NCBI GenBank assembly: GCA_029203105.1
Contig: CP119318.1
Location: 4,416,501 to 4,480,500 of the forward strand
From: Candidatus Kaistia colombiensis
Lineage (GTDB): Bacteria; Pseudomonadota; Alphaproteobacteria; Rhizobiales; Kaistiaceae
Direction of reading: 5' to 3'
Length of the DNA stretch: 64,000 nt
The stretch's first letter is position 1. Every line of letters begins with the position of its first letter. Below, piece by piece: positions 18,184 through 28,263 of this stretch. A program made the position numbers and the translations under genes. The notes under the pieces are model-generated. The model did not search any database and was not told where the DNA came from. It saw only the letters and a list, made by a program, of their open reading frames with translations.

Positions 18184-18879
18184 ATGATCGCCAACCCGCT
18201 CGACCGGCCCAAATCACTCACGGCGATGGCGTTCGACCGCCTGCTCGAAAGCATCACCCACGGCGAGATCGCTTATGGCACCATGCTGAGCGAAAAGGCC
18301 GTCGCCGAGACCTTCGGCACCAGCAAGACGCCGATCCGCGAAGCCTTCTTCCAGTTGCAGTCGCTCGGCCTGGTCGAGATCCAGCCGCAAAAGGGCTGCT
18401 ACGTCCCCTACCCGACGCTCGACAAGGTCCGCGAGCTCTGCGAATTGCGCATCGAGCTCGAATGCTACGCGCTGCGGCTCTCGATGGAGCGCGGCCAGAA
18501 AAAGCTCCTGAAATCGATCTCGAAGACCTTCGCGCAGATGGAAGACATGCGTGACGACTACCGGTACGAGACCTATCACAAGCTCGACCAGGACTTTCAC
18601 AAGGCCTTCTTCATTGCCTGCGGCAACACGCTGCTCGGCGATATCTATGGCTCGATCGACCCGCGCATCCAGGCGCTGAGGGCCAATTTCTCATCGCCGA
18701 ACGCGCAGCTCTTCGAGGTATCGAGAAGCGAACATGCGACGATCGTGCAGGCCATCGCCGACGACGATATCGACAGTGCGACATCCACCATCCACGATCA
18801 TATCAACCGCGTCCGCGACATATATTCGGACGGGATCCAGACGCTGAAGCAATCGGATCGGACGCTTGCCGACCTTTAA
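18184..18879 (+). CDS. GntR-family regulator, FadR/FCD subfamily
   Basis: The preferred start is the ATG at 18184 (MIANPLDRPKSLTAMAFDRL), eleven bases after AAGGGAG; ATGs at 18124 and 18163 lack a site. The 231-residue protein has a winged helix at residues 12-75 (GTMLSEKAVAETFGTSKTPI, then LVEIQPQKGCYV). The C-terminal FCD domain contains the metal-binding pattern: Asp/His near LDQDFHKAFF, HATIVQAI and HDHINRV. FCD regulators usually sense small organic acids. Position argues that it controls the divergent FAD-linked dehydrogenase. Confidence 0.88.
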   Translation: MIANPLDRPKSLTAMAFDRLLESITHGEIAYGTMLSEKAVAETFGTSKTPIREAFFQLQSLGLVEIQPQKGCYVPYPTLDKVRELCELRIELECYALRLSMERGQKKLLKSISKTFAQMEDMRDDYRYETYHKLDQDFHKAFFIACGNTLLGDIYGSIDPRIQALRANFSSPNAQLFEVSRSEHATIVQAIADDDIDSATSTIHDHINRVRDIYSDGIQTLKQSDRTLADL

Positions 18880-18964
18880 GGGTCCGTACTCAACTGGGGC
18901 CCCGGGGCCTGCTGGATACCGCGGCCCCGCTGGCGTCGTTCCCGTTTTGTGCTAGATTGCCGAA

Positions 18965-19513
18965 ATGAACAGCCAAGGCCTCGTCTTGTTCGAAACGCCG
19001 ATCGGCGGCTGCGGCATCAGCTGGAGCGCGCGCGGCATCACCGGCGTGCAATTTCCGGGTGCCGATGCCGCGGCGACACGCCTCGAGCTGGCGCGCCGCT
19101 TTCCGGAAGCGGAGACGGTCGAGCCGCCGCCCTTCGTCACCGAGGCGATCGCGGCGATTGTCGCGCTTCTCGCGGGCGTGGACGACAACCTGACCAGCAT
19201 CCCGCTCGATCCCGACCACATCCCGCCATTCAACCAGCGCGTCTACGACGTGACGCGCGCCATCCCGCCCGGCCAGACGCTCACCTATGGCGAGGTGGCG
19301 GCGGCGATCGGCGAGCCGGGAGCGGCCCGCGCCGTCGGTCGGGCGCTCGGCGAAAATCCCTATCCGATCATCATCCCCTGCCACCGCGTGCTGGCGGCCG
19401 GCGGCAAGATGGGCGGCTTCTCCGGCACGGGCGGCGTCGCAACCAAGCGGCGGATCCTGGCCATCGAAAGCCGCGCCAAGCTGGACGAACTGCCGCTGTT
19501 CGGCGGCAGCTGA
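18965..19513 (+). CDS. ogt: Methylated-DNA--protein-cysteine methyltransferase
   Basis: The 182-residue protein carries the MGMT active site PCHRVLAAGGKMGGFSG with the acceptor Cys in PCHRV. It is preceded by the DNA-binding helix region TLTYGEVAAAIGEPGAARAVG with the Arg finger. The N-terminal domain is shorter than in Ada and has no Ada zinc motif, so it is the constitutive Ogt type that removes methyl groups from O6-methylguanine. The gene is monocistronic and convergent with the epimerase gene. Confidence 0.92.
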   Translation: MNSQGLVLFETPIGGCGISWSARGITGVQFPGADAAATRLELARRFPEAETVEPPPFVTEAIAAIVALLAGVDDNLTSIPLDPDHIPPFNQRVYDVTRAIPPGQTLTYGEVAAAIGEPGAARAVGRALGENPYPIIIPCHRVLAAGGKMGGFSGTGGVATKRRILAIESRAKLDELPLFGGS

Positions 19514-19534
19514 AGTCAGTTCGTTCGAACGCCC

Positions 19535-20377
19535 CTATCGCCAGCCGAATTGCGGCTTGTAGCCGAGCACCTTCTTCGCCCGGTCGATCGAAAGCAGCGT
19601 CTCGTTCGGTCCGATCGGACGCTTTCGCGAAATGCCCGGAAACGCCTCGTCGAGCAGGGAATCGTTCGACCGGCTCATGACGCCGTCCTCATTGGCGATG
19701 ACGAAGACATCGGCGCCCTTCAAGGGCGATTCGAGCGCCAGCCGGCACGACTGCGCCGCGTCGCGCACGTCGATATAGGCCCAGAGGTTCCATTTGCGCG
19801 CATTGATGTCGGCGTCGAAGGCGGGGAACTCGCCATAGCGCTCCGGCGCGATGACATTGGAGAAGCGCAGGCCGAAAATCTTCATCTCCGGGTCCCAGCG
19901 GCAGAACTCCTTCGCCATTTCCTCGCCCAGGAATTTCGACAGCGAATAGGCCGTCTCGGGCCGGCCGCGATAGTTCTCGTCGACCGGCACATAGGGCGGC
20001 GGCGTTTCGAACGGCAGACCGAGCACCGTTTCGCTCGACGCCCAGACGACATTGCGGATGCCGAGCACCCGCGCCGCCTCGAAGACATTGTAGGTCGAGA
20101 TCATGTTGGTCTCGAAGATGACGTGGTTGGGCGCCAGTCCCGGCGCCGGAATCGCGGCGAGATGAATGATGCCGGTCACCTTCTTGAAGCGATCGTCGAT
20201 GCCGGAAAAGGCGGCCAGTGCCTGGCCGTAATCGGTCAGGTCCACCTTGCTGAACGGCACGCCCTGGCCTGCCGGCGGCAGGGCCATGTCGATCGAGGCG
20301 ACCTCGTAGCCATGCTCGACGAGATCCTTCACCACAGCGCGGCCCGCAAGCCCGCTCCCACCCGTAACGATGATCAT
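19535..20377 (-). CDS. NAD-dependent epimerase/dehydratase family protein
   Basis: The start at 20377 (MIIVTGGSGLAG) follows GGGAGGGAAAC. The 280-residue extended SDR shows the GxxGxxG loop, VDLTD for NAD binding, a catalytic Ser/Thr in ASSETVLG, and the YxxxK pair in YSLSKFLGEEM. Length and motifs fit UDP-glucose epimerase or uronate dehydrogenase relatives, and the substrate is unknown. A 16-base perfect palindrome (20452-20467) lies 75 bases upstream and suggests control by a LacI-type sugar regulator, consistent with a sugar catabolic role. Confidence 0.82.
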   Translation of the reverse strand: MIIVTGGSGLAGRAVVKDLVEHGYEVASIDMALPPAGQGVPFSKVDLTDYGQALAAFSGIDDRFKKVTGIIHLAAIPAPGLAPNHVIFETNMISTYNVFEAARVLGIRNVVWASSETVLGLPFETPPPYVPVDENYRGRPETAYSLSKFLGEEMAKEFCRWDPEMKIFGLRFSNVIAPERYGEFPAFDADINARKWNLWAYIDVRDAAQSCRLALESPLKGADVFVIANEDGVMSRSNDSLLDEAFPGISRKRPIGPNETLLSIDRAKKVLGYKPQFGWR

Positions 20378-20451
20378 GTTTCCCTCCCGGCGATATCGTT
20401 GAAAGGCCGGCAGGACGTCGCCTGCCGGCCAGAACCCTGCGGCGCGCCGCA

Positions 20452-20467
20452 ATGCTAGCGCTAGCAT
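20452..20467. promoter_or_regulatory. 16-base palindromic LacI-type operator
   Basis: ATGCTAGCGCTAGCAT is a perfect palindrome centred on CG, the form typical of LacI-family operators. It lies in the 314-base divergent gap between the epimerase (20377) and the DUF423 gene (20692). The sequence differs from the TGTTATCGATAACA sites, so another regulator is implied, and none is encoded next to it. The rest of the gap shows no gene. Confidence 0.6.
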
Positions 20468-20691
20468 ATCCATCGGCCGGGGCGTGACAATACCCGGACG
20501 GCGGCAGGGAGATGGATGGGCAGCCGGCCGGATGGGCGCATTTGCCACGAAGCCGACGGAGCCAGAAGCGGCTATCGAGACGCAGGCCGGTTTCGTCACG
20601 CGGATGGATTATTCGGTCGGCGCGCGGCATGAAGCGAAAGCCCCACGGAACGCGGCAGCCGCCCCGAGCGGCCGTCTGGCAGGAGATGAAG

Positions 20692-21051
20692 ATGAACGGT
20701 CAACGCGCGCTTCTGGTGGTGGCAGGCCTTGCCGGCATGATCGGCGTCGCCATGGCGGCGGCCGGCGCGCATGTGCCGGGCGGCGAGCGCCTCGGCACCG
20801 CCGGTAACATGGCGATGGCGCAGGCGCCCGCCCTGCTGGCGCTCGGCTTCTTCGTGCCGGCGACGGCGCTCCTGATGTCGATCTCCGCCTGGGCGATCGC
20901 GCTCGGGCTGATCGGCTTCTCCGGCGCGCTTGCCTTCCACACGCTCTCCGGCAGCGCCGCGCTTTCCTTCCTGGCGCCGATCGGCGGCACGGTGATGATG
21001 CTCGGTTGGCTCGGAATCGCCGTGGCCGCGCTGCTGATGCGCAAGCGCTAG
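20692..21051 (+). CDS. DUF423 family membrane protein
   Basis: The ATG at 20692 is chosen because AGGAG (20681-20685) gives a six-base spacing; an ATG at 20686 is too close. The 119-residue product has four hydrophobic helices (about 5-22, 40-58, 63-86 and 93-115) and the AGAHVPGGERLGTAGNMAMAQ stretch that fits the GAH motif of DUF423 proteins such as YgdD. Function is unknown. It lies 75 bases before prfC on the same strand. Confidence 0.7.
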   Translation: MNGQRALLVVAGLAGMIGVAMAAAGAHVPGGERLGTAGNMAMAQAPALLALGFFVPATALLMSISAWAIALGLIGFSGALAFHTLSGSAALSFLAPIGGTVMMLGWLGIAVAALLMRKR

Positions 21052-21126
21052 ACGCTTCGGGCTGGCCTTTCCGCCGCGTCTCGTCTATCGATGCGCCACC
21101 TCAAAAACCGTTAGAAGACTGTTTTC

Positions 21127-22713
<1,587 letters not shown>

Positions 22714-22806
22714 CCGAGAGGCTGCGCGCCCCAAGGGGCTGGCGGCACCGTCTCGAACGGCGCAAGCTCCCCTCGCCAGACGGAGTTCTGCGAGGGGAAC
22801 ACCTGC

Positions 22807-23154
22807 ATGCCGGTCGATACGGATGGATTGAAACAGATCTTCCTGGCGCTGCCGGAGGTGCGCGAGGGTATTACCCACGGCACCCTCTCCTTCTATCTCG
22901 GCAAAACCTTCTTCGGCCGGATGCAGGAGGACGGCTTCACCTTCGCGCTGAAGATGGATTTGGGCGATCGCGACATGCTGATCGCGATCGAGCCGGAGAT
23001 CTTCTTCACCAACGATCATTTTCGCGGCTACGCCTATGTGCTGGTGCGCCTGCGCAGCATCGACGCCGACCGGTTGGCACCGCTGGTTGAAAAGTCCTGG
23101 CGCTACGCCGCCCCGAAAAGGCTGCTCCAGGCCTTCGATCGAACCGGCGGCTGA
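22807..23154 (+). CDS. MmcQ/YjbR family protein
   Basis: The 115-residue protein starts at 22807, after GAGGGGAA. It has the MmcQ/YjbR pattern: an N-terminal helix (ALPEVREGITHGTLSFYLGK), a beta strand with FALKMDLGDRDMLI, then FFTNDHFRGYAYVLVRL and a final SWRYAAPKRLLQAF. Members have a CyaY-like fold and are often described as DNA-binding, but a function has not been firmly shown. Confidence 0.75.
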   Translation: MPVDTDGLKQIFLALPEVREGITHGTLSFYLGKTFFGRMQEDGFTFALKMDLGDRDMLIAIEPEIFFTNDHFRGYAYVLVRLRSIDADRLAPLVEKSWRYAAPKRLLQAFDRTGG

Positions 23155-23306
23155 AGCCGCTGCCGACCCAGGACAGCATTTCGCCATTGCATTTCGTCAC
23201 GGAATCGGCGGATTGCGGTGTTCAAAGTCCGCTCAATCGATTCCGGGCCCTGTGATCTCGGCCCCGACATTCACGGCCCCCGGCCAATCCCCCTCGGAGG
23301 TTCCTC

Positions 23307-24509
23307 ATGCGAAAAGCTGGTTTGCAGCTCGCGACATTCCTCGCTTTGGCCGTTTCGGCCGCTCCCGCCTTCGCTGCTTCCTGCAAGGACGCGTCCGGCT
23401 TCCCGGCCTGGCTCGACGGCGTGCGCAAGGAAGCCGCCCAGCAAGGTATTTCGGCCAAGACCATCGCGGCGCTGGACGGCATCACCTTTGCGCCGGACGT
23501 GATCGCCAAGGATCGCGCGCAGAATGTCTTCTCGCAGAGCTTCCTCGAATTTTCCGATCGCATGGTCGCCAAGTACCGGCTGCAGAAGGGCGCGCAGCTG
23601 ATCAAGTCGAACGCCAAGCTGTTCGACCGGATCGAGAAGGATTACGGCGTGCCGGCCGCCGTCCTCGTCGGCTTCTGGGGCCTCGAGACCGATTTCGGCG
23701 CCAATCTCGGCGACATGCCGACGCTGCGGTCGCTCGCAACCCTCGCCTATGACTGCCGTCGTCCGCAGCTCTTCCACGACCAGCTGATGGCGGCGCTGAC
23801 GGTGATCGATCGCGGCGACCTGACGGCTTCAGAGATGAAGGGCCCGTGGGCCGGCGAACTCGGCCAGGTGCAGTTCCTCGCGACGCATTACCGCGATTTC
23901 GCCGTCGACTATGATGGCGACGGCCGCCGCGATCTGATCAAGAGCGTGCCGGACGTACTCGCTTCCGCCGCCAACCTGCTGGTCCATGAAGGCTGGCAGC
24001 GCGGGCAGCCCTGGCTGACGGAAGTGCGTGTGCCGGCCAATCTCGACTGGTCGCAGGCCGACCTGCAGATCCAGCATCCCGTCTCGACCTGGAAAAAGAT
24101 GGGCGTCACCGTCGCGCCCGGTTCGCACCTGCCGACGACCGATCTGAAGGCTTCGCTGGTGCTCCCGATGGGACGCAATGGTCCAGCCTTCCTCGCCTAT
24201 CAGAACTACCGGGTCTATCTCGAATGGAACCAGTCGTTCATCTACGCGACGACCGCCGCCTATTATGCGACCCGGCTTGCCGGCGCGCCGCAGGTCGGAC
24301 GCGGCAACGACGCCAAGCAGCTTCCCTACAAGGAAGTCATCGAGCTGCAGAAGCTTCTGGCCAAGCGCGGCCATGACGTCGGCAAGGTCGATGGCATGAT
24401 CGGCGCCGGCACCCGCTCGGCGGTCAAGGCAATGCAGATCGACCTCGGCATGCCGGCCGATTCCTATCCCGACGCCGCGCTGCTGCAGCGCCTGCGCGCC
24501 GGCAGCTGA
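23307..24509 (+). CDS. Lytic murein transglycosylase (MltB family) with peptidoglycan-binding domain
   Basis: The 400-residue protein begins with a Sec signal peptide ending AAPAFAAS and has no lipobox, so it should be soluble in the periplasm. The catalytic domain (about 30-320) carries the acid Glu in VGFWGLETDFGANLGDMPT and GELGQVQFLATHYRDFAVD, as in MltB/SLT3. The C-terminal 65 residues form a PG-binding-1 domain (LQKLLAKRGHDVGKVDGMIG, TRSAVKAMQ). It cleaves the MurNAc-GlcNAc bond to leave a 1,6-anhydro end. CGGAGG precedes the ATG, and a strong terminator follows the stop. Confidence 0.93.
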   Translation: MRKAGLQLATFLALAVSAAPAFAASCKDASGFPAWLDGVRKEAAQQGISAKTIAALDGITFAPDVIAKDRAQNVFSQSFLEFSDRMVAKYRLQKGAQLIKSNAKLFDRIEKDYGVPAAVLVGFWGLETDFGANLGDMPTLRSLATLAYDCRRPQLFHDQLMAALTVIDRGDLTASEMKGPWAGELGQVQFLATHYRDFAVDYDGDGRRDLIKSVPDVLASAANLLVHEGWQRGQPWLTEVRVPANLDWSQADLQIQHPVSTWKKMGVTVAPGSHLPTTDLKASLVLPMGRNGPAFLAYQNYRVYLEWNQSFIYATTAAYYATRLAGAPQVGRGNDAKQLPYKEVIELQKLLAKRGHDVGKVDGMIGAGTRSAVKAMQIDLGMPADSYPDAALLQRLRAGS

Positions 24510-24514
24510 TCGCG

Positions 24515-24547
24515 ACAAGGCCGGGCGGCAACGCCCGGCCTTGTCTT
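24515..24547 (+). terminator. Rho-independent terminator after the transglycosylase gene
   Basis: A 13-base perfect stem, ACAAGGCCGGGCG (24515-24527) and CGCCCGGCCTTGT (24532-24544), with a four-base loop is followed by CTTT. It starts six bases after the stop codon. Confidence 0.85.
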
Positions 24548-24718
24548 TAATGGGCATTCGCCAATCCAGGCCCGCGCGCTCTGTGGTTGCACTTCCAAGC
24601 ATTTCGCGATCCGGGGGAAGATAATCCGGCATCGGCGGGAAGCTTGGACCCTCATTCCTTCGATCGAACAGCCCCTTCCCCTATCCTGACGGCATCCTCA
24701 ATCTGACAGAGAGCCGTC

Positions 24719-25261
24719 ATGTCCCGTCTGATCATTCCCGGCTGGCAGGGATCCGGTGCCGGCCATTGGCAACGCCATTGGCTGGATGTCGATGCCGATG
24801 CGCGCATCGTCGAGCAGGATGACTGGCATGCGCCGAAGCTCGAGGCCTGGCTTGCCCGCCTCGACGCCGCCATCCGCCGCACACGGCAGCCGGTCCTGAT
24901 CGCCCACAGCCTCGGCGCGGTTCTGGTCGCGCATTACGCCCGGCGCTATCCGCGCGCACCGATCGCCGGCGCGCTGCTCGTGGCCCCGGCCGATACCGAG
25001 TCGCTGGATGCCGATCACCCGATCGCCGACTTCGCGCCGGTTCCGCTGGCGCGTCTACCCTTTCCGAGCATGCTGGCGCTGAGCCGCAACGACCCGTACA
25101 TCTCGGTCGAGCGCGGCCGGCTGTTCGCCGCTCGCTGGGGCGCGGAACTGGTCGATCTCGGCAGTGCTGGCCACGTCAATGCCGAAAGCGGCTATGGTCG
25201 CTGGGCAAATGGCTTCCGGCTGGCTTCGCGTCTCGGCACCCAGCTACGCGCCGCCGCCTGA
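24719..25261 (+). CDS. RBBP9/YdeN family serine hydrolase
   Basis: The 180-residue alpha/beta hydrolase has the RBBP9-type N-terminus LIIPGWQGSGAGHWQRHW. The nucleophile elbow is HSLGAV (Ser near residue 66), the acid is in SRNDPYI, and the catalytic His is in AGHVNAESGYG, all in correct order and spacing. Members are small esterases without a lid. The natural substrate is unknown. Confidence 0.88.
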   Translation: MSRLIIPGWQGSGAGHWQRHWLDVDADARIVEQDDWHAPKLEAWLARLDAAIRRTRQPVLIAHSLGAVLVAHYARRYPRAPIAGALLVAPADTESLDADHPIADFAPVPLARLPFPSMLALSRNDPYISVERGRLFAARWGAELVDLGSAGHVNAESGYGRWANGFRLASRLGTQLRAAA

Positions 25262-25353
25262 AGCCAATAGCCGGAGTGGCGCCCAACATTCAAAGAGGGT
25301 TAAGCCATCGCCCCTAGACTGCCGTCCGACGATCCGGCGGGGGGAATGGACAG

Positions 25354-26817
25354 TTGCTGAATAGGTTTGCGGCAGCGCTGCGGCTCGCTGGGTTCGCGCT
25401 TGCGATCGCGGTGTCCGGCTGTTCGGCGATCGACACGACGCCGATCAATCAGACCAGCCACGACACGGGCAAGCCCTCGCCCGACGCGATCCCCGACCCG
25501 AATGACGATGGCAGCACGATCGTGGCGCTCGCCTTTTCGGGCGGCGGCACGCGCGCAGCCGCCTTCGCCTATGGCGCGCTCACCGAGCTCGACACGCTGA
25601 TCATCGACGACCATCCACGCGAGCGCAGCCTTGTCGACGATGTGCGTTCCGTCGCCGGCACCTCGGGCGGCGCCGTCATGGCCGCCTATCTCGGCTACAA
25701 GGGCAAGGACGAATTCACGGATTTCCGCACGCGGTTCCTCGACCAGAATGCCGAATCCTACATGCGGATCTCGGCCAATCCCGCCAATTTGCTGACGGCG
25801 ACCGTAAATGGCGGCGCCAACGACCGCAGCAGCTTCGGCCGCTGGCTCGATGAAAGGCTGTTCGACGGCCAGACCTATGCCGCTTTCCAGAAGCCGGATC
25901 GGCCGCTGGTCTGGATCACCGCGTCGGACATCTACAACAACACGCCCTTCCTCTTCACCCAGGACACGTTCTCGGCGCTGTGCAGCGATCTGCAGCAGGT
26001 CAAGATTGCCGATGCGGTCGCCGCCTCGGCCGCCGTCCCCGTCGTGTTCTCTCCCGTCGTGCTCGCCACGCCCGCCAAGGGGGATTGCAACTACCACCGG
26101 CCGGCCTGGCTGCAGAAGGCACTCAATTCGGACAATCCCTCCATCCGGCTGCAGGCCTATGCGCGGGCGCTCGATTCCTACCAGTCGAAGGAAGAGCTGC
26201 AATATGTCCGCCTGCTGGATGGCGGCCTGACCGACAATCTCGGCATTGGCGGCCTGTCGCTGGAGCGAGCCCGCGCGACCACGCCCTATGCCCCGCTCTC
26301 GGCGCATCAGGCGGTCCGCATCCACCACTTCCTGTTCATCGTCACCGATGCCGGCGTCGACGGGCAGTATGATTGGGGGACGTCGCCGAAAAGCCCGCAT
26401 ATCGGCAAGATCCTGCGCTCTGTCGCCGATACGACGATCGCCGCCTCGACCGGCCACGGCTTCGACGCGGTGGATCTGGCGCTGAACGAATGGCAACAAC
26501 AGCTGATCCGCTATCGCTGCGGACTGTCGAACGCGCAGGTGCTTCGCTATCGCGGCACCCTGGTCGGCTGGAACTGCCGCGACGTCGTCGTCACGACCGA
26601 GCTCCTGACGTTCCGCGATGCCGACCCGTCGATCTATCGGGAACTGAACAGTGTCCCGACCCGGCTTCGCCTCGACAGGCAGCAGGTCGACCTCGTGATC
26701 GAAGCCGGTCGCGAGGCCGTGCGGCGCAATGCCAACATCCAGAAAATTGCCCGCGACACGCGCCAGCGCTCGCGGATCTTCGACGCGATCGGCCCGGCGC
26801 AATTGGCGCGCAACTAG
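25354..26817 (+). CDS. Patatin-like phospholipase lipoprotein
   Basis: The frame starts at a TTG (25354) preceded by GGGGGGAATGGACAG. The nearby ATG at 25347 runs into a stop after four codons. The 487-residue product has a lipoprotein signal with lipobox VSGC (Cys about residue 23). Patatin motifs are the oxyanion loop SGGGTRAAAFAYG, the nucleophile GTSGGAV and the catalytic Asp in LLDGGLTDNLG. It is therefore a Ser-Asp dyad acyl hydrolase, anchored in the membrane. A long insert between nucleophile and Asp and a C-terminal extension of about 150 residues exceed plain patatin domains. Lipid target unknown. Confidence 0.88.
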   Translation: MLNRFAAALRLAGFALAIAVSGCSAIDTTPINQTSHDTGKPSPDAIPDPNDDGSTIVALAFSGGGTRAAAFAYGALTELDTLIIDDHPRERSLVDDVRSVAGTSGGAVMAAYLGYKGKDEFTDFRTRFLDQNAESYMRISANPANLLTATVNGGANDRSSFGRWLDERLFDGQTYAAFQKPDRPLVWITASDIYNNTPFLFTQDTFSALCSDLQQVKIADAVAASAAVPVVFSPVVLATPAKGDCNYHRPAWLQKALNSDNPSIRLQAYARALDSYQSKEELQYVRLLDGGLTDNLGIGGLSLERARATTPYAPLSAHQAVRIHHFLFIVTDAGVDGQYDWGTSPKSPHIGKILRSVADTTIAASTGHGFDAVDLALNEWQQQLIRYRCGLSNAQVLRYRGTLVGWNCRDVVVTTELLTFRDADPSIYRELNSVPTRLRLDRQQVDLVIEAGREAVRRNANIQKIARDTRQRSRIFDAIGPAQLARN

Positions 26818-26860
26818 ATCTCACGTTTCGGAGAAACGGCGGAATACCCAAGCGCAGTCG

Positions 26861-27445
26861 TCAGATCCCGATGCCATCCTCGGTGCGGTCGAGGATCAGC
26901 GGGATGATCAGGTCTTCCTCGTCGGCGAGATGGCGCATCAGGCCGGCCAGCATCGTCTCGCTGGCCGCCGCATAGGCGTCGCTCGCCCGCCGCCGCGCGT
27001 CCCGGTCGCCGTCGAGCGCCCTCAGAAACCCGGTCGCCGTCTCGGCAATCGTATCGATCCAGTGATGGATCGTCTGGTGATCGCCATCGAGCAATTCGAA
27101 GCCATGCGCGAGGCGAGGCTCCGCCGCCGTGAAGATCGGAAAATACTGGTAGTCCTCGATCTGGTGATGACCATGCAGGTCGTTGAGGAACCGCTGCAGA
27201 CGCGGCGCCAGCCACGGACCGAAGGCGCCGGCCTCAATCCGCCCTTCGCGAAAATCGAGGAGGCCGGTGCCGATACGGCCGCCGAGATCACGGAAGGCAT
27301 CGTGGCGCTGCAGCCAGAAGCGCGCCGTCATGCCGAGATTGGCATGCCCGCACCAGACCTCGCGCGGATAGAGTTCGGCGAGATAGCGCAGTTCCTCCGG
27401 CAATCCGGTCCGGGTTTCGAGCGCAAGCGTGGTGTGGTCGATCAT
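26861..27445 (-). CDS. Hemerythrin HHE-domain protein
   Basis: The 194-residue protein has the spaced His/Glu ligands of a diiron hemerythrin-like four-helix bundle: EVWCGHANLG, LNDLHGHHQIEDYQYFPIF, LDGDHQTIHHWI and MRHLADEEDLIIPLIL. Such single-domain proteins bind oxygen or nitric oxide, or act in iron and stress sensing. The first helix carries an additional motif (EELRYLAELYPREVW) that is common in proteobacterial relatives. It is convergent with the patatin gene and separate from any operon. The role is not known. Confidence 0.83.
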   Translation of the reverse strand: MIDHTTLALETRTGLPEELRYLAELYPREVWCGHANLGMTARFWLQRHDAFRDLGGRIGTGLLDFREGRIEAGAFGPWLAPRLQRFLNDLHGHHQIEDYQYFPIFTAAEPRLAHGFELLDGDHQTIHHWIDTIAETATGFLRALDGDRDARRRASDAYAAASETMLAGLMRHLADEEDLIIPLILDRTEDGIGI

Positions 27446-27701
27446 GGGGCACCAAGGGGGCCGCGAGGGCCAGGCGAAGCGTCAGGGGCGACGTAAGTCC
27501 CGACAGATAGGGATCCGCGCGGCCAAACCAAGGGATGGTCCGTCCCCGGCGTCCAGCGCGAATTGACGAGGTTGCGCGAAAGCAGCTTCGCAATCCCGAC
27601 CGCGAAGCGCTATCAACAGCGAGCATCGCTCCAAGCGGGCAGGATTCGACAAGCGCAGCGCAGGCGTCGACGGTCGCGCGGCCAAGCCGAGGGGGAAAAC
27701 C

Positions 27702-28256
27702 TTGACCACATGGATTGTTCTGGCCGTGATCGTGGCCGCCGCGTTCTATGCCGTCAGCCTCTACAACAACCTCGTCGCCAAGCGGAATCTCGCCCATGAG
27801 GGCTGGAGCGGCATCGACGTGCAGCTGAAGCGCCGCGCCGACCTGATCCCCAACCTGGTCGAGACGGTGAAGGGCTACGCCGCGCATGAAAAGGGCATCT
27901 TCGAGGATGTCGCCGCCAAGCGCGCCGCCAGCATGAATGCCGGCGACGTCAAGAGTCAGGCGGCGGCGGACCAGGCGCTTTCCGGCGCACTCGGCCGGCT
28001 GATCGCCATTTCGGAGGCCTATCCGGACCTGAAGGCCGACGCCAATTTCCGCGAGTTGCAGGCGCAGCTGGCGAGCGTCGAGGACGAGATGCAGATGGCG
28101 CGCCGCTATTACAACGGCACCGTTCGCGACCTGAACACCGCGATCCAGACCTTCCCCGCCGTGCTGGTTGCCAACATGTTCGGCTTCCACCCCGAGGCGT
28201 TTTACGAGATCGAGGACCGGGCGGCCGCCCAGATCCCGCCCAAGGTTTCGTTCTGA
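27702..28256 (+). CDS. lemA: LemA family protein
   Basis: The start is a TTG (27702), six bases after GAGGGGG. The 184-residue protein has one N-terminal transmembrane helix (residues 4-20). The LemA core follows: YNNLVAKRNLAHEGWSGIDV, QLKRRADLIPNLVETVKGYA, YPDLKADANFRELQAQLASV and ARRYYNGTVRDLN. The end is FGFHPEAFYEIEDRAA. The core is a helical bundle, outside the membrane. LemA is commonly paired with a DUF2207 or TPM-domain protein, as here: the next gene starts eight bases after the stop. Confidence 0.93.
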   Translation: MTTWIVLAVIVAAAFYAVSLYNNLVAKRNLAHEGWSGIDVQLKRRADLIPNLVETVKGYAAHEKGIFEDVAAKRAASMNAGDVKSQAAADQALSGALGRLIAISEAYPDLKADANFRELQAQLASVEDEMQMARRYYNGTVRDLNTAIQTFPAVLVANMFGFHPEAFYEIEDRAAAQIPPKVSF

Positions 28257-28263
28257 GGCATTT

